Positions 8,253 to 19,486 of a stretch of DNA of 64,000 nt are shown here, piece by piece. A program made the position numbers and the translations under genes. Where the stretch lies: the NCBI RefSeq assembly GCF_014077095.1, contig NZ_JACGVG010000027.1, positions 248,001 through 312,000 on the forward strand, read 5' to 3'. Origin of the DNA: Colwellia sp. MB02u-6 (GTDB lineage: Bacteria > Pseudomonadota > Gammaproteobacteria > Enterobacterales > Alteromonadaceae). A model generated the notes under the pieces. That model was not told the origin of the DNA and made no database searches. It saw nothing but the letters and a program-made list of their open reading frames with translations. Position 1 is the first letter of the stretch; each line of letters starts with the position of its first letter.

Positions 8253-10043
8253 ATGAAACATATTCGAAATTTTTCTATTATCGCCCATATTGATCACGGT
8301 AAATCAACGCTTTCAGATCGCCTAATTCAACATTGTGGTGGTCTACAAGAACGTGAAATGGAAGCCCAAGTACTTGATTCTATGGATATTGAGCGCGAAC
8401 GTGGTATTACCATAAAAGCGCAAAGTGTTACTTTAGACTACAAAGCGAATAACGGTGAAGTGTACCAACTCAACTTTATCGACACGCCAGGTCACGTCGA
8501 CTTTTCTTATGAAGTTTCCCGTTCATTAGCGTCATGTGAAGGTGCCTTACTGGTTGTTGACGCCGGTCAAGGTGTTGAAGCCCAAACAGTAGCTAACTGC
8601 TACACCGCACTTGAGATGGAACTGGAAGTCATCCCTATTCTAAATAAAATTGATTTGCCACAAGCCGATCCTGAGCGTGTTAGTGAAGAAATTGAAAATA
8701 TTATCGGTATTGACGCTACGGGTGCTGTGACCTGTTCAGCTAAAACCGGTTTAGGAATTGAAGACGTACTAGAAACTATTGTTGAGAATATTCCACCGCC
8801 TGAGGGCGATGTTGATGCACCGCTGCAAGCACTTATTATTGATTCGTGGTTTGATAACTACCAAGGGGTAGTATCCTTGGTTCGAATTATGAATGGCCAA
8901 CTCAAAAAAGGCGATAAAATGGTGGTGATGTCGACAGGACAACACCATATAGTTGACAAGGTGGGTATTTTTACGCCAAAACAAAAACCGACCGGTATAT
9001 TAAAAGCGGGTGAAGTAGGTTTTATAGTTGCGGGTATTAAAGAGATTCACGGTGCACCAGTAGGTGACACGATAACTATCTTTAAAAAAGAAGCGCCGAA
9101 AGCTTTACCAGGCTTTAAGAAAGTTCAGCCACAAGTTTATGCCGGTATATTTCCGATCAGCTCAGAAGATTATGAAAACTTCCGTGATGCTTTAAATAAA
9201 CTCAGTTTGAATGACGCGTCTTTGTTTTTTGAGCCAGAAAACTCATCAGCACTAGGTTTTGGTTTCCGTATTGGTTTCTTAGGCATGTTGCACATGGAAA
9301 TTGTGCAAGAGCGTCTTGCTCGCGAATACGATCTTGATCTGATCACAACAGCGCCAACGGTAAATTATGAAATAGCTTGTACCAATGGTGATGTTATCTC
9401 TATTGATAATCCAAGCGATTTACCGGCGACAAATAATATTGAAGAAATTCGTGAGCCAATAGTGCAGGCGAATATTTTGGTACCTCAAGAGCATCTAGGT
9501 AATGTTATTACTTTATGTATTGAAAAACGTGGTGTGCAAAAAGATATTATTTATCACGGCAATCAAGTTGCGGTAACTTATGAATTACCGATGGCAGAAG
9601 TAGTGATGGACTTTTTTGATAAGTTAAAATCAACCAGTCGTGGTTATGCGTCATTAGATTATCATTTCATTCGTTTTGAACCGGCTGACATGGTCCGTGT
9701 TGATGTGATGATTAACAGCGACCGAGTTGATGCATTAGCTATGATTACTCATCGCGCGAATTCTGTTGCCCGTGGTCGCATGTTAGTTGAAAAATTAAAA
9801 GAGTTAATTCATCGACAAATGTTTGATATCGCTATTCAAGCGGCCATTGGTAACAATGTTATCGCTCGAACTACGGTTAAACAGCTGCGTAAAAACGTCA
9901 CCGCAAAATGTTATGGTGGTGACATCTCTCGTAAGAAAAAATTATTGCAGAAGCAAAAAGATGGTAAGAAGCGCATGAAGCAAGTGGGAAATGTAGAAGT
10001 ACCACAAGAAGCGTTTTTAGCTGTGCTTAAATTGGATAAATAA
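8253..10043 (+). CDS. lepA: Translation elongation factor 4 (LepA), back-translocating GTPase
   Basis: Full-length, 596 residues. GTPase motifs AHIDHGKST (G1), RGITIKAQS (G2), DTPGHVDF (G3), NKIDLP (G4) and SAKTGLG (G5) lie in the first 180 residues. EF-G-like domains follow, and the LepA-specific C-terminal domain ends in [12 protein letters not shown]. It acts on the ribosome during elongation and initiation. It precedes lepB, the normal order, though here a 64-bp inverted repeat separates them. Confidence 0.97.
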   Translation: MKHIRNFSIIAHIDHGKSTLSDRLIQHCGGLQEREMEAQVLDSMDIERERGITIKAQSVTLDYKANNGEVYQLNFIDTPGHVDFSYEVSRSLASCEGALLVVDAGQGVEAQTVANCYTALEMELEVIPILNKIDLPQADPERVSEEIENIIGIDATGAVTCSAKTGLGIEDVLETIVENIPPPEGDVDAPLQALIIDSWFDNYQGVVSLVRIMNGQLKKGDKMVVMSTGQHHIVDKVGIFTPKQKPTGILKAGEVGFIVAGIKEIHGAPVGDTITIFKKEAPKALPGFKKVQPQVYAGIFPISSEDYENFRDALNKLSLNDASLFFEPENSSALGFGFRIGFLGMLHMEIVQERLAREYDLDLITTAPTVNYEIACTNGDVISIDNPSDLPATNNIEEIREPIVQANILVPQEHLGNVITLCIEKRGVQKDIIYHGNQVAVTYELPMAEVVMDFFDKLKSTSRGYASLDYHFIRFEPADMVRVDVMINSDRVDALAMITHRANSVARGRMLVEKLKELIHRQMFDIAIQAAIGNNVIARTTVKQLRKNVTAKCYGGDISRKKKLLQKQKDGKKRMKQVGNVEVPQEAFLAVLKLDK

Positions 10044-10045
10044 GA

Positions 10046-10109
10046 ATACCAAGTTGATTAATTATCTGTTCAATGAAAGATTAGAACACTTAATTAATCA
10101 ACTTGATAT
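10046..10109. repeat. 64-bp inverted repeat between lepA and lepB
   Basis: The arms ATACCAAGTTGATTAATTA... (10046-10071) and its complement (10084-10109) match at about 23 of 26 positions around a 12-base centre. The ends resemble those of the element at 841-996 (TACCAA.., ..TTAATTA), so both may belong to one family of mobile palindromes. In mRNA it would fold into a long stem inside the lepA-lepB message. Confidence 0.75.
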
Positions 10110-10138
10110 TAGTTTAATTACTAAAAGATAGGAATAAT

Positions 10139-11059
10139 ATGGCAGTTTACTTTTCAATATTTTTAGTCATAGTTACCGTAATTACCGGCATTGTTTGGTT
10201 AGCTGATAAGTTTTATTTAGCACCACAACGTCAGCTTAAGTTAGCAGATGCGCAAGCTCAATGTGCATCACCTTTAAGCGAAAACATTGTGACTAAATTA
10301 ATTAAGCCATCAGCATTAGTTGATACCTCGGTAGAAATTTTTCCAGTTATTGCTTTTGTGTTGATACTGCGTTCGTTTATCTATGAGCCGTTTCAAATAC
10401 CTTCTGGTTCTATGATGCCAACGTTACTTGATGGTGATTTTATCTTAGTGAATAAGTTTAACTATGGTTTACGTGATCCCGTAGTACGTAATAAATTTTT
10501 TCAAGTTGGGTTGCCAGAACGTGGTGATGTTGTGGTCTTTAAATACCCACGAGATCCACAAATAGATTACATCAAACGTGTGGTAGGTTTACCGGGCGAT
10601 AGAGTGATATATAAAAATAAAATTTTATATATCAAATCAGCCTGTTTGGCTTCTGATGCAAAATGTCCTGATTTTGAGCAAGTAAAACAAAATTTTAAAA
10701 ATAAAACCGATTATAACGACGATGGTATGCCATTAACGCGTTACACCTCAACCATGGCGGATAAAACACATGACTTCTTAGTCAATGAGCAAGTTTTACC
10801 GCGCACACAGCATTACTTTCAGCAAAGTGGTACACAAGAAAATGAGTTTTTTGTGCCTAAAGGCCATTACTTTGTTATGGGCGATAATCGGGATAATAGC
10901 TTAGATGGACGTTTTTGGGGCTTTGTGCCAGAAGAAAATTTAGTCGGTGAAGCGGTTGCTATCTGGATGAGTTTTGATTTTGATCGTACACCAGACAGCT
11001 TTTTACCCCATTGGATACCAACTAATGTGCGTTTTTCTCGAATCGGTGGAATTGAATAA
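10139..11059 (+). CDS. lepB: Signal peptidase I
   Basis: Membrane serine protease that removes signal peptides from exported proteins. The 306-residue product has two N-terminal membrane segments (about 4-23 and 65-82), the catalytic serine S91 in PSGSMMPTL and the general-base lysine K146 in DYIKRVVG. The later boxes [14 protein letters not shown] and [11 protein letters not shown] are also present. It lies upstream of rnc and era, the usual order, with only 2 bp to rnc. Confidence 0.97.
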   Translation: MAVYFSIFLVIVTVITGIVWLADKFYLAPQRQLKLADAQAQCASPLSENIVTKLIKPSALVDTSVEIFPVIAFVLILRSFIYEPFQIPSGSMMPTLLDGDFILVNKFNYGLRDPVVRNKFFQVGLPERGDVVVFKYPRDPQIDYIKRVVGLPGDRVIYKNKILYIKSACLASDAKCPDFEQVKQNFKNKTDYNDDGMPLTRYTSTMADKTHDFLVNEQVLPRTQHYFQQSGTQENEFFVPKGHYFVMGDNRDNSLDGRFWGFVPEENLVGEAVAIWMSFDFDRTPDSFLPHWIPTNVRFSRIGGIE

Positions 11060-11061
11060 CT

Positions 11062-11748
11062 GTGTTACATACTCCTGCCGCGATTGCGCGGCTTTATAAA
11101 AAAATTGGCTATAGTTTTAAAGAGCCAAAGCTATTATTGCAAGCGTTAACGCATAGAAGCGCTAAAGGTGCTCATAATGAGCGACTAGAGTTTTTAGGTG
11201 ATTCAATTCTAGGTTTTGTTATTGCAGAGTCTTTATATCAAAAATTTCCCAAGCAGGCCGAAGGCGATTTAACGCGTATGCGTTCAAGTTTGGTTAAAGG
11301 TGTTACTTTAGCTGAGGTGGGTCGAGACTTTGACCTAGGGCAATATTTGATTTTAGGACCTGGCGAATTAAAAAGTGGCGGTCATCGCAGAGATTCGATT
11401 CTTGAAGATGCCATTGAAGCCATCATAGGTGCTGTCTATTTAGATGCTGACTTACCGACATGTCAGGCATTAATTCTCAGCTGGTTTGAACAGCGTTTAA
11501 GCGACATCAAGCCAGGTAATGAACAAAAAGATCCAAAAACACGTTTACAAGAGTATTTGCAGGGACGAAAAATTCCTTTGCCACAATATGATGTAATTAA
11601 TACCACGGGGCAATCACACAATCAGCAGTTCACAGTGCGCTGCACAACAAGCGTAATTGTGAAGGAAGTGATTACTAAGGGCAGTAGCCGACGTAAAGCT
11701 GAGCAATCAGCCGCTTTGCAGGTTTTAGAATTAATAGAACAAGCTTAA
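11062..11748 (+). CDS. rnc: Ribonuclease III
   Basis: Double-strand-specific endonuclease for rRNA and mRNA processing. The signature [11 protein letters not shown] (residues about 39-49) and the second acidic cluster [14 protein letters not shown] are present, with a C-terminal double-stranded RNA-binding domain (about 155-226, ending [16 protein letters not shown]). The start is the GTG at 11062, only 2 bp after the lepB stop, so translation is probably coupled. Confidence 0.96.
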   Translation: MLHTPAAIARLYKKIGYSFKEPKLLLQALTHRSAKGAHNERLEFLGDSILGFVIAESLYQKFPKQAEGDLTRMRSSLVKGVTLAEVGRDFDLGQYLILGPGELKSGGHRRDSILEDAIEAIIGAVYLDADLPTCQALILSWFEQRLSDIKPGNEQKDPKTRLQEYLQGRKIPLPQYDVINTTGQSHNQQFTVRCTTSVIVKEVITKGSSRRKAEQSAALQVLELIEQA

Positions 11749-11782
11749 TAACTTGTTTGACATTTAAGTTGATAACTAGATT

Positions 11783-12694
11783 ATGACAACAGAACAAACC
11801 TATTGCGGTCTTATTGCCATTGTTGGCCGTCCAAATGTTGGTAAATCAACATTATTAAACACCTTGCTGGGCCAAAAGGTCAGTATTACCTCACGTAAAC
11901 CACAAACCACACGTCACCGAATATTAGGTATTTTAACCGAAGGTAATCATCAAGCTGTTTTAGTTGATACCCCTGGGCTACATTCAGAAGAGAAGCGGGC
12001 TATTAATCGTTTAATGAACCGTGCTGCCAGTAGTACGTTGGCAGAAGTTGGCACTGTAGTGTTTTTAGTTGAGGGTACTCATTGGACAAGTGACGATGAA
12101 ATGGTGCTGACCAAAATTAAAAACAGCGGTGCTCCTTGTGTATTAGTGGTCAATAAAATTGACAATATACCGGACAGAGACACCTTGTTACCGCATTTAC
12201 AGAAGTTAGGTGCTATGCATGATTTTGCTGATATTGTACCTATTTCAGCGAGTAAAGGTGATAACGTTGAGGCGATTAAAAAAATCTGCCTTAACACCTT
12301 ACCCGAAGCAGAGTTTTGGTTTCCAGAAGATTATATTACCGATCGCTCAAGTCGATTTATGGCTTCTGAAATTGTGCGTGAAAAGCTAATTCGTTTTACT
12401 GGCGATGAGTTACCTTACTCAACGACGGTTGAAATTGAACAATTTAAGATTGATGAAAAAGGTATTTTGCATATTAACGCGCTAATCTTAGTCGAAAGAA
12501 CGACCCAAAAGCGCATGGTTATTGGTAATAAGGGTGAAAAACTGAAAGTTATTGGCCAAGAAGCAAGACGTGATATGGAAAACCTATTTGAACGTAAAGT
12601 ATTTTTAGAGACTTGGGTGAAAGTTAAATCAGGCTGGGCAGACGACGAACGCGCATTAAGAAGCTTAGGCTATGGCGATGATTACTCAGGTTAG
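11783..12694 (+). CDS. era: GTPase Era
   Basis: Ras-like GTPase needed for 30S subunit assembly. [12 protein letters not shown] (G1), the DTPGLH box (G3) and NKID (G4) lie in the first 130 residues. The C-terminal KH domain (about 200-295) contains [17 protein letters not shown], which binds the 3' end of 16S rRNA. Its 303 residues match the family. It follows rnc, as usual. Confidence 0.97.
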   Translation: MTTEQTYCGLIAIVGRPNVGKSTLLNTLLGQKVSITSRKPQTTRHRILGILTEGNHQAVLVDTPGLHSEEKRAINRLMNRAASSTLAEVGTVVFLVEGTHWTSDDEMVLTKIKNSGAPCVLVVNKIDNIPDRDTLLPHLQKLGAMHDFADIVPISASKGDNVEAIKKICLNTLPEAEFWFPEDYITDRSSRFMASEIVREKLIRFTGDELPYSTTVEIEQFKIDEKGILHINALILVERTTQKRMVIGNKGEKLKVIGQEARRDMENLFERKVFLETWVKVKSGWADDERALRSLGYGDDYSG

Positions 12695-12863
12695 TTTGAT
12701 ATATGCGGGCTAAACTTACTATTCACAAAGTAGTTGATTAAGCCTCGCCTACATAGAGTTAGGTGCTTAGGTCCAGTTTGTAACTGCTACCTGAGCCAAT
12801 AAAAATTTTATTTTTCGCTTTCTGAATAGTGCTTAAATGCCATTGGGCTAACTTGGAATCTAG

Positions 12864-13550
12864 ATGCTAGAAACTACGCAGTCAGCTTTTGTGCTCCATA
12901 GTCGACCTTATCGAGAGAATCAGCTGCTAATTGATTTGTTAACTGAGCATGACGGTAAACTAGCAGCGTTAAGTTATGTCGGTCACTCAACAAAGTCGAG
13001 CCGTAAGGCACTATTACAACCTTTTCTACCGATTAAAGTGACCTTGAAAGGCCAATATAACTTAAAGAGCTTAATTAGAGTTGAGCCGATTGGAAAATCT
13101 TTTCTTTTAAAGAAAAATGCCTTGTTCAGTGCATTTTATATTAATGAATTATTGGTTAAGCTGCTTGGCGACAACATTGCATGCGAGGCACTTTTTCAGC
13201 AATATAAAATGAGCTTAGAAGCTTTAGTCCAAGCAAGCAATATTGAGATTTGTTTGCGAGAATTTGAATTGATGCTAATGGATGAACTGGGTCTTTCTTT
13301 TGATTTCTCATTAGTATTTGAGCATAGTGCAGAAGGCTTCTATTACTTGCCAGACGAAGGTTTTATTCCAGCTTATACAAAATTAAAGCAGCCTTGTTAT
13401 AATCGTTGGCATTTACAAGCGATTGCCGAGCGCGATTTATCGACACCAGAAGTACTCAACACTTTTAAAGCTTTGATGAGACAAGTGATTAATCATTTAC
13501 TTGATGGTGCACCGCTCAATAGTCGAAAACTCTTTAGTAAGAAAGCATAG
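12864..13550 (+). CDS. recO: DNA repair protein RecO
   Basis: Recombination mediator that acts with RecR to load RecA on single-stranded DNA. The N-terminal OB fold starts with FVLHSRPYRENQLLIDLL and GKLAALSYVGH, and a helical C-terminal domain follows. The 228-residue length and the position between era and pdxJ support the call. No zinc-binding cysteine quartet is evident, as in other gammaproteobacterial RecO. Confidence 0.93.
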   Translation: MLETTQSAFVLHSRPYRENQLLIDLLTEHDGKLAALSYVGHSTKSSRKALLQPFLPIKVTLKGQYNLKSLIRVEPIGKSFLLKKNALFSAFYINELLVKLLGDNIACEALFQQYKMSLEALVQASNIEICLREFELMLMDELGLSFDFSLVFEHSAEGFYYLPDEGFIPAYTKLKQPCYNRWHLQAIAERDLSTPEVLNTFKALMRQVINHLLDGAPLNSRKLFSKKA

Positions 13551-13641
13551 CAAAGCCATGGTTAAGTTTCTAAGTTAAAGCGTTAAACTTAGCGATGTAA
13601 AGTGTTAAAATTAATCCAGTAAACATAATAAGAGATTGCAT

Positions 13642-14379
13642 ATGAAAGATATTTTATTAGGTGTAAACGTAGACCATATTGCCACATTAAGACAAGCACG
13701 TGGCACTAATTATCCTGATCCGGTATATGCGGCTTCTGTAGCTGAGCATGCGGGTGCTGATGGTATCACAGTGCATTTACGTGAAGACCGTCGCCATATC
13801 CAAGATAGAGATATTTATGTACTAAAACAAACCTTACATACGCGGATGAATTTTGAAATGGCGGTTACCGACGAAATGTTGGATATTGCCTGTGACGTTA
13901 AACCCGTATTTTGTTGTTTAGTGCCGGAAAAACGTGAAGAGTTAACCACGGAAGGTGGGTTAGACGTTGCTGGGCAACAAGATAAAATTAACGCCGCTGT
14001 AGCTCGATTGGCTGATATGGGCATACAAACCAGTTTATTTATTGATGCAGATAAAAAACAAATTGATGCAGCTGTACTCAGTAAAGCGACTTATATCGAA
14101 ATTCATACTGGCCAATATGCTGATGCAGCAACCGAAGAAGAGCAACAACAAGAGCTTGCGCGCTTAGTTGAAGGCATCGAGTACGCTGATAGCTTAGGTT
14201 TAAAAGTTAACGCAGGTCACGGGCTGAATTACTTTAATGTTAAGCCAATCGCGGCGATACCCGAAATAATTGAGCTCAATATTGGTCACGCTATTATTGC
14301 CCGTGCGGTGATTGACGGTTTAGACAAAGCGGTTCGAGACATGAAGCGTTTAATGCTAGAAGCACGTACTTTAGGATAA
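13642..14379 (+). CDS. pdxJ: Pyridoxine 5'-phosphate synthase
   Basis: Makes pyridoxine 5'-phosphate from 1-deoxyxylulose 5-phosphate and the PdxA product. The TIM-barrel boxes [15 protein letters not shown] (near the start), [37 protein letters not shown] and GHGLNYFNV are all present. I use the ATG at 13642, because AAGAGA lies 7 bases before it and [12 protein letters not shown] is the family start; the upstream TTG in frame adds only two residues. It is followed by acpS. Confidence 0.96.
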   Translation: MKDILLGVNVDHIATLRQARGTNYPDPVYAASVAEHAGADGITVHLREDRRHIQDRDIYVLKQTLHTRMNFEMAVTDEMLDIACDVKPVFCCLVPEKREELTTEGGLDVAGQQDKINAAVARLADMGIQTSLFIDADKKQIDAAVLSKATYIEIHTGQYADAATEEEQQQELARLVEGIEYADSLGLKVNAGHGLNYFNVKPIAAIPEIIELNIGHAIIARAVIDGLDKAVRDMKRLMLEARTLG

Positions 14380-14403
14380 CTTAGTATTTTGGAGGGTTAA
14401 AGT

Positions 14404-14784
14404 TTGTCAGTTGTTGGTATTGGTACCGATATAGTTGATATTCGACGCATTGCTAAAATGTCTGAAAATGCGCAGCAACGCTTAGCGAAGCGAATTTTAA
14501 CGTCTGGTGAATATCAGCACTATCTTACGTTAAAACAACCTGAGCGCTTTTTGGCTAAGCGCTGGGCTGGCAAAGAAGCGGCAGCTAAAGCGCTTGGCAC
14601 CGGCATTGCTAATGGTGTCTCATTTCAACATTTTGATATTGTGTCATTAGCCTCTGGGCAACCCACACTTGAGCTTAGTTTGCAGGCGTTAATGCTAGCT
14701 GAAAATCTAGGTGCTACTACATGGCATATATCACTCTCCGATGAAGTGAAATATGCCACAGCTTTTGTTGTATTATCAACATAG
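14404..14784 (+). CDS. acpS: Holo-[acyl-carrier-protein] synthase
   Basis: Transfers the 4'-phosphopantetheine arm of CoA to acyl carrier protein. The 126-residue product has GIGTDIVDIRRI at the N-terminus and RWAGKEAAAKALGTG in the middle, both signature motifs. The start is TTG at 14404, supported by a strong GGAGGG 7 bases upstream (14391-14396). Confidence 0.96.
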   Translation: MSVVGIGTDIVDIRRIAKMSENAQQRLAKRILTSGEYQHYLTLKQPERFLAKRWAGKEAAAKALGTGIANGVSFQHFDIVSLASGQPTLELSLQALMLAENLGATTWHISLSDEVKYATAFVVLST

Positions 14785-14921
14785 TTATTAACGGCAAGCT
14801 CAGTATGTAACGGCATGTGACAAAGTTACGAATAAACTATGACTTGGCAATAAGATATACCCTATACTTTAATCAGACTGAATGAATTTTTTTATCGGTA
14901 GATGTGGATGGGGGAGTCGAT

Positions 14922-15167
14922 ATGCCGTCGCAAAAAAATCCTATTCTTAATAGGCGAAAAGAAGTACCCGAGCAATCAATATGGTGGTCTAAACTCTCAC
15001 TGGCACAAAAGTTTTCTGCCAGTAGTTTAGGGAAGTTTGGTTATGAACTCAGCTTTATTCGCAATGATGAAGGACATAGTTTAGCCGTATTAAGCTCTGA
15101 CTCAGGTATTGCTGTGATTACTGAAGATGGCGACATTAACACCTCGCCAAATATAAAAATGCGTTAA
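14922..15167 (+). CDS. Conserved hypothetical small protein
   Basis: An 81-residue soluble protein starting MPSQKNPILNRRKE. The ATG at 14922 is preferred over 14904 because GGGGGAG lies 5 bases before it. The sequence has WWSKLSLAQKFSASSLGKFGYEL followed by a beta-rich stretch ending NTSPNIKMR. No domain is recognised. I have the impression of similar proteins beside barA in other Alteromonadales, which would mean a real conserved gene. It converges on barA with only 18 bp between the stops, leaving no room for a terminator. Confidence 0.65.
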   Translation: MPSQKNPILNRRKEVPEQSIWWSKLSLAQKFSASSLGKFGYELSFIRNDEGHSLAVLSSDSGIAVITEDGDINTSPNIKMR

Positions 15168-15185
15168 CTATTTATCTTGTTTTCC

Positions 15186-17993
15186 TTAGTTCAATCTAGT
15201 GATATTTTCACTGTCTACTTCAATATTGTTGATGAAATTTTCAGCTTCTTCTAGTACTAAATCTATTTGTTCAAAAAATTCAAAGAATTCTGGCTGTAAA
15301 TCATCTAGACCAATATCTCGTTTTAATTCTGTTTCAAGTTCATGAGTCACTTTCCCTAAACTGGGGACACCAGAGTAACAACAAGCGCCGTTAAGCTTGT
15401 GTATTAACACTTTTAACTGCTCAATATCTTGAGAGATAAGCGCTTCAGAAATGTTTGCTTTGCTTTCTGGCAAACTGTTGACCAAGCCAATAAGCATATC
15501 TTTAGCTAACAATTGTTTTTGTCCTGCTCTTTGTAATGCCAGTTTCCAATCAATAATTTTTGGCCTGAAATCGCTAATAGGCCTAGGTGTTGGAGCAACA
15601 AGTTTAGGGTGATAAGCGAGTAATGTTGAATCACAATACTCATAAATACTATGATGCAGCATGGCTTCATCAATAGGCTTTGTAATAAAGGAGTTAAAAC
15701 CATTGTCGAGTAATTTATCTTTTTCTTCCCCAAAGACATGTGCGGTCACCGCGATTATCGGGGTATGCTCATTAAGTGTTTGTTGACGAATAATAGCCAA
15801 AGCAGAAATGCCATCGAGTACAGGCATCTGTATATCCATAAAAATTAAGGCAAATCTCTCGTGTCGGCATAACTCTACTGCTTGAGCGCCGTCGGTAGCT
15901 GTGACGACATCTGTTACTTGTTCAAGTAAAAGCTCATTGATCAATTTTAAATTGGCTTCATTATCATCAACTGCCAGTACTTTAATCGGTACTTTTTTTT
16001 CTGACACTGCAATTAAGCTTTTGATTTCTCGAATTGTTGTTGGAGCAAGCGTTTTACTCAAGCGCTGCACCGTTATAGGCTTACTGAGACAAGTTCTAGC
16101 ACCACTTGAAATTAACGCCTCATGTAAACTAGGTGAGTTACTATTAATGGCTAAATGTATGGATGGAATAATATCTTTCAGGATAAATATAAATTTTTTC
16201 ACTTCATTAAGCGCCGATGGTGTAACATCATGGCCGATTAAAGCAAAGTCGAATGACGCGAGCAATTCTTTATTTGCCAGTAGTTCATTCATATCACTGC
16301 GTTGGCTAATACAAGTCGTTTTCATTTGCCAACTTGCTAATATCTCACTGGTTGCTAAACGACTAGCGGCATGACGCTCATAATATAATATTGCCTTACC
16401 AATCAGACTCTCCGGGGCAGATAACTGCAAAGTAGGTATGGTGTTTATTTCACACTGGAAGGTAAACCAAAAAGTTGAGCCTTCATTTTCTATACTTTCA
16501 AAACCAATACCACCATGCATTTCAGAGACTAAACGTTGTGAGATAACCAGTCCTAAACCAGTGCCGCCATAAATCCGTGTCACACTTTTATCACCCTGGC
16601 CAAAGGCTTGAAAAATTGAATTTTTTTGCTGATCTGATATGCCGATCCCCGTGTCTTGAACTGTTACCCTGATTTTATAGCGATTCTTGCCAATAACATG
16701 ACCTTCAATCTTGATATCCACCGAGCCTTTGTCAGTAAATTTAATCGCATTATTGGCTAAGTTAACCATCACTTGTTTGATACGCATTGCGTCACCAATC
16801 AGTGAGTCAGGTAATTTAGGACTAACACGTAATGATAATTCAATATTCTTTTTATGGGCACTGGGTGCCAGTAACGTCAGGGTTTCTTCAATTGATTCAC
16901 GAATTGAAAATGGAATTTTTTCAATTATCATTTTACCAGCGTCAAGTTTAGAGAAGTCTAAAATATCGTTAATAATCGAGAGCAAGCTGCCCGCTGATCG
17001 TTCGATAGTTTGTAAGTGATCACGCTGAGTATCGCTTAAAGGCGTTTTTAACACTTGCCGAGTAAAACCGATAACACCATTGAGAGGAGTACGTAACTCA
17101 TGGCTCATATTGGCCAAAAACTCAGACTTTACCTTGTTAGCATCTTGCGCTTTACGTTTTGCAATATCTAACTCGACGTTTTGAATTTCAAATTGCTCTA
17201 AACTTTCACGTAAATCTATTGTGGCTTGATCAATACTACGTTGCATTTCATCTTGATAAGTACCTAAAGATTGCGCCATGGTATTGATGCCATTTTTTAA
17301 AAAGTTTAGTTCACCAACAAGTTGTCCACTGATACGACTATCAATTTTTCCTTCTCTAATGCGGTCTATCGCTAATACCATTGATGATATGGGGCGTGTA
17401 ACACTATTAATGAGTTTATAGGCAAACAATGCACTAATGATAAAGCCAGTGAGTAAGATGAAAAATACTGTGATCAACAACTGTTGTTGAGCATATCTAA
17501 TCGTACTCTTGTCAATGTTTATGGCGATATAGCCAATAATACTACTGCCTAAAGTGTCTTCACTGGTTTGTGTTGTAAATTCGTCAATAATGGGCGCGCG
17601 ATAAATGAGGTAATCACCGTAGTCTTCATATTGAATGCGTTTAGGCAAACTTTGTCCTGTTTTAATACGCATGGCAAGGGTATCAGCGTGATAAGCACTT
17701 GTTACAAATACTTGGTTATTGACAGTGAATATGGCGATGCTTGTTATAATGTCGGATTGACTGCGGTGGCTAAAGCCGATCAACGTTCTTAAGCTATCTC
17801 TTTTTTTAGCTAATAATGGCTCAACACTGCTAATGGCAAGAGGAGAAATGATGCTACTGGCACGTTGATAAATAAACTGATCGAGTTCGCTATAGCGACT
17901 ATAGGATAAGTAGCTAGCAACAACTAAACTTATTAGAGTCGTAGGAACGACCGTAAGTAAAATTACCCAATATTTCAGGCTTATTTTATGCAT
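15186..17993 (-). CDS. barA: BarA-type hybrid sensor histidine kinase
   Basis: A 935-residue membrane sensor with the full tripartite phosphorelay. It has a membrane segment at about 9-31, a periplasmic loop, a second helix at about 172-192, HAMP, the HisKA site NMSHELRTPLNG (His), an HATPase_c domain (QDTGIGIS, GGTGLGL), a weakly conserved receiver-like region, a receiver with FMDIQMPVLDG (phospho-acceptor Asp), and a C-terminal Hpt domain with HKLNGACCYSG (His). In the family it phosphorylates UvrY/GacA and so controls CsrB-type small RNAs. Placement beside rlmD and relA is the same as in E. coli. Confidence 0.93.
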   Translation of the reverse strand: MHKISLKYWVILLTVVPTTLISLVVASYLSYSRYSELDQFIYQRASSIISPLAISSVEPLLAKKRDSLRTLIGFSHRSQSDIITSIAIFTVNNQVFVTSAYHADTLAMRIKTGQSLPKRIQYEDYGDYLIYRAPIIDEFTTQTSEDTLGSSIIGYIAINIDKSTIRYAQQQLLITVFFILLTGFIISALFAYKLINSVTRPISSMVLAIDRIREGKIDSRISGQLVGELNFLKNGINTMAQSLGTYQDEMQRSIDQATIDLRESLEQFEIQNVELDIAKRKAQDANKVKSEFLANMSHELRTPLNGVIGFTRQVLKTPLSDTQRDHLQTIERSAGSLLSIINDILDFSKLDAGKMIIEKIPFSIRESIEETLTLLAPSAHKKNIELSLRVSPKLPDSLIGDAMRIKQVMVNLANNAIKFTDKGSVDIKIEGHVIGKNRYKIRVTVQDTGIGISDQQKNSIFQAFGQGDKSVTRIYGGTGLGLVISQRLVSEMHGGIGFESIENEGSTFWFTFQCEINTIPTLQLSAPESLIGKAILYYERHAASRLATSEILASWQMKTTCISQRSDMNELLANKELLASFDFALIGHDVTPSALNEVKKFIFILKDIIPSIHLAINSNSPSLHEALISSGARTCLSKPITVQRLSKTLAPTTIREIKSLIAVSEKKVPIKVLAVDDNEANLKLINELLLEQVTDVVTATDGAQAVELCRHERFALIFMDIQMPVLDGISALAIIRQQTLNEHTPIIAVTAHVFGEEKDKLLDNGFNSFITKPIDEAMLHHSIYEYCDSTLLAYHPKLVAPTPRPISDFRPKIIDWKLALQRAGQKQLLAKDMLIGLVNSLPESKANISEALISQDIEQLKVLIHKLNGACCYSGVPSLGKVTHELETELKRDIGLDDLQPEFFEFFEQIDLVLEEAENFINNIEVDSENITRLN

Positions 17994-18133
17994 TTTTTGT
18001 TAAGCTTTAGTGTAAAATAATTGGGTTAATAACACTATAATGGCACAGTTAAGACTAATACCAAATAGTAATCGTTCACTATGGCAGCTAATAGATAATT
18101 TATGCTGCTCCTTGATGGCAAACTAAGATAGCT

Positions 18134-19450
18134 ATGGCAAATTTTTTTAAAGCAAGCCCGAAAAGAACACCGATACAACATCACGTAACGGTTAATGTTA
18201 GCCACCTTGATCAGCAAGGCTGCGGCGTTGCCTTTCAGGGTAAAAACCCAATTTTCATTGAAGGTGCACTGCCCAATGAAACGGTTGAAGTTAATGTGTA
18301 TGAGCAAAAAAGTAAATTTGCAAAAGCAAAGTTATTGCGTGTTATTAGCGCCAGTGAAGCGCGCGTAGAAGTTAAGTGTCGTCATTATTTTCAGTGTGGA
18401 GGCTGTAATTTACAGCACATGGACTACCCGCAGCAGTTAGTTTATAAGCAAGATAAAATAACACAATTATTTGCTCGCCAAGCACTAAATGAAAGTCTGC
18501 CATGGCAGAGTCACCTTATTAATGAGCCATGGCATTATCGCCGTAAAGCAAGAATTGGTGTGCAATATAATAAACGTGGTGCGCCGATTATTGGCTTTCG
18601 TCAACGCGAGAGTAGCCATTTAACTGAAATTAAGTCTTGCCCAGTACTGGTTGAAGCCTTTGGTAATATTTTTGCTGAGCTAAAAGAACTTCTGCCAAGG
18701 TTGTCAGGTAAAAATGCCATCGGTCATGTTGAAGTTATTGCGGCTAATGAGCAGGTGGTTGTGGTGCGACAATTAGTTAAAGCAACGGCGCAAGACAAAA
18801 AACTTTGGCAACATTTTGCTGATAAAAATCAGTGGGTAGTCTACTTTGATGACGGTAATGAGGTCACACCACTGACAGAAGATAAAACTTTATTTTATGC
18901 TTTAACGGATTCAATAAAAATTGAATTTTCAGTGAATAACTTTATCCAGGTCAATCATCTGGTTAATAAGCAAATGGTTGAGCAGGCGCTGACTTGGTTA
19001 GCGCTTAATGATAACGACATTGTGCTCGACCTGTTTTGTGGCTTAGGTAATTTTAGTTTACCTATTGCCGAAAAGGCCAGTCGTGTTGTCGGTATTGAGG
19101 GCATCACAGTAATGGTAGAGAAGGCCCAAGAAAATGCGCTGAAAAATGGCATTCACAATTGCCAATTTTATCAAACCGATTTGAACAGTGATTGGCAAGA
19201 CCAGCCTTGGGCAACACAAAAGTATACTAAGGTTTTACTTGACCCTGCTCGCGCCGGAGCTTATCAAGCGTTAACGCAATTACTGACCTTTAATGTTGAT
19301 AAGATACTTTATGTTAGTTGTGATCCGGCATCATTAGCCCGTGATGCAAAATTACTTATCGATCACGGTTATAAAATTGAAAAAATAGCCTTAATGGACA
19401 TGTTTGCGCAAACAAAGCATGTTGAAACTATGCTAATGTTTAGCTTATAG
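18134..19450 (+). CDS. rlmD: 23S rRNA (uracil-1939-C5)-methyltransferase RlmD
   Basis: S-adenosylmethionine-dependent methyltransferase (formerly RumA). It has an N-terminal TRAM domain, four cysteines for a [4Fe-4S] cluster (CRHYFQCGGC plus CP at about 175), the SAM site LDLFCGLGNFSLP, and the catalytic cysteine box YVSCDPASLARD near the C-terminus. Its 438 residues match the family. It is divergent from barA and followed by relA. Confidence 0.95.
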   Translation: MANFFKASPKRTPIQHHVTVNVSHLDQQGCGVAFQGKNPIFIEGALPNETVEVNVYEQKSKFAKAKLLRVISASEARVEVKCRHYFQCGGCNLQHMDYPQQLVYKQDKITQLFARQALNESLPWQSHLINEPWHYRRKARIGVQYNKRGAPIIGFRQRESSHLTEIKSCPVLVEAFGNIFAELKELLPRLSGKNAIGHVEVIAANEQVVVVRQLVKATAQDKKLWQHFADKNQWVVYFDDGNEVTPLTEDKTLFYALTDSIKIEFSVNNFIQVNHLVNKQMVEQALTWLALNDNDIVLDLFCGLGNFSLPIAEKASRVVGIEGITVMVEKAQENALKNGIHNCQFYQTDLNSDWQDQPWATQKYTKVLLDPARAGAYQALTQLLTFNVDKILYVSCDPASLARDAKLLIDHGYKIEKIALMDMFAQTKHVETMLMFSL

Positions 19451-19486
19451 CGTTGTTGAAAAATTGAATCACAGGTAGGAAATTCC

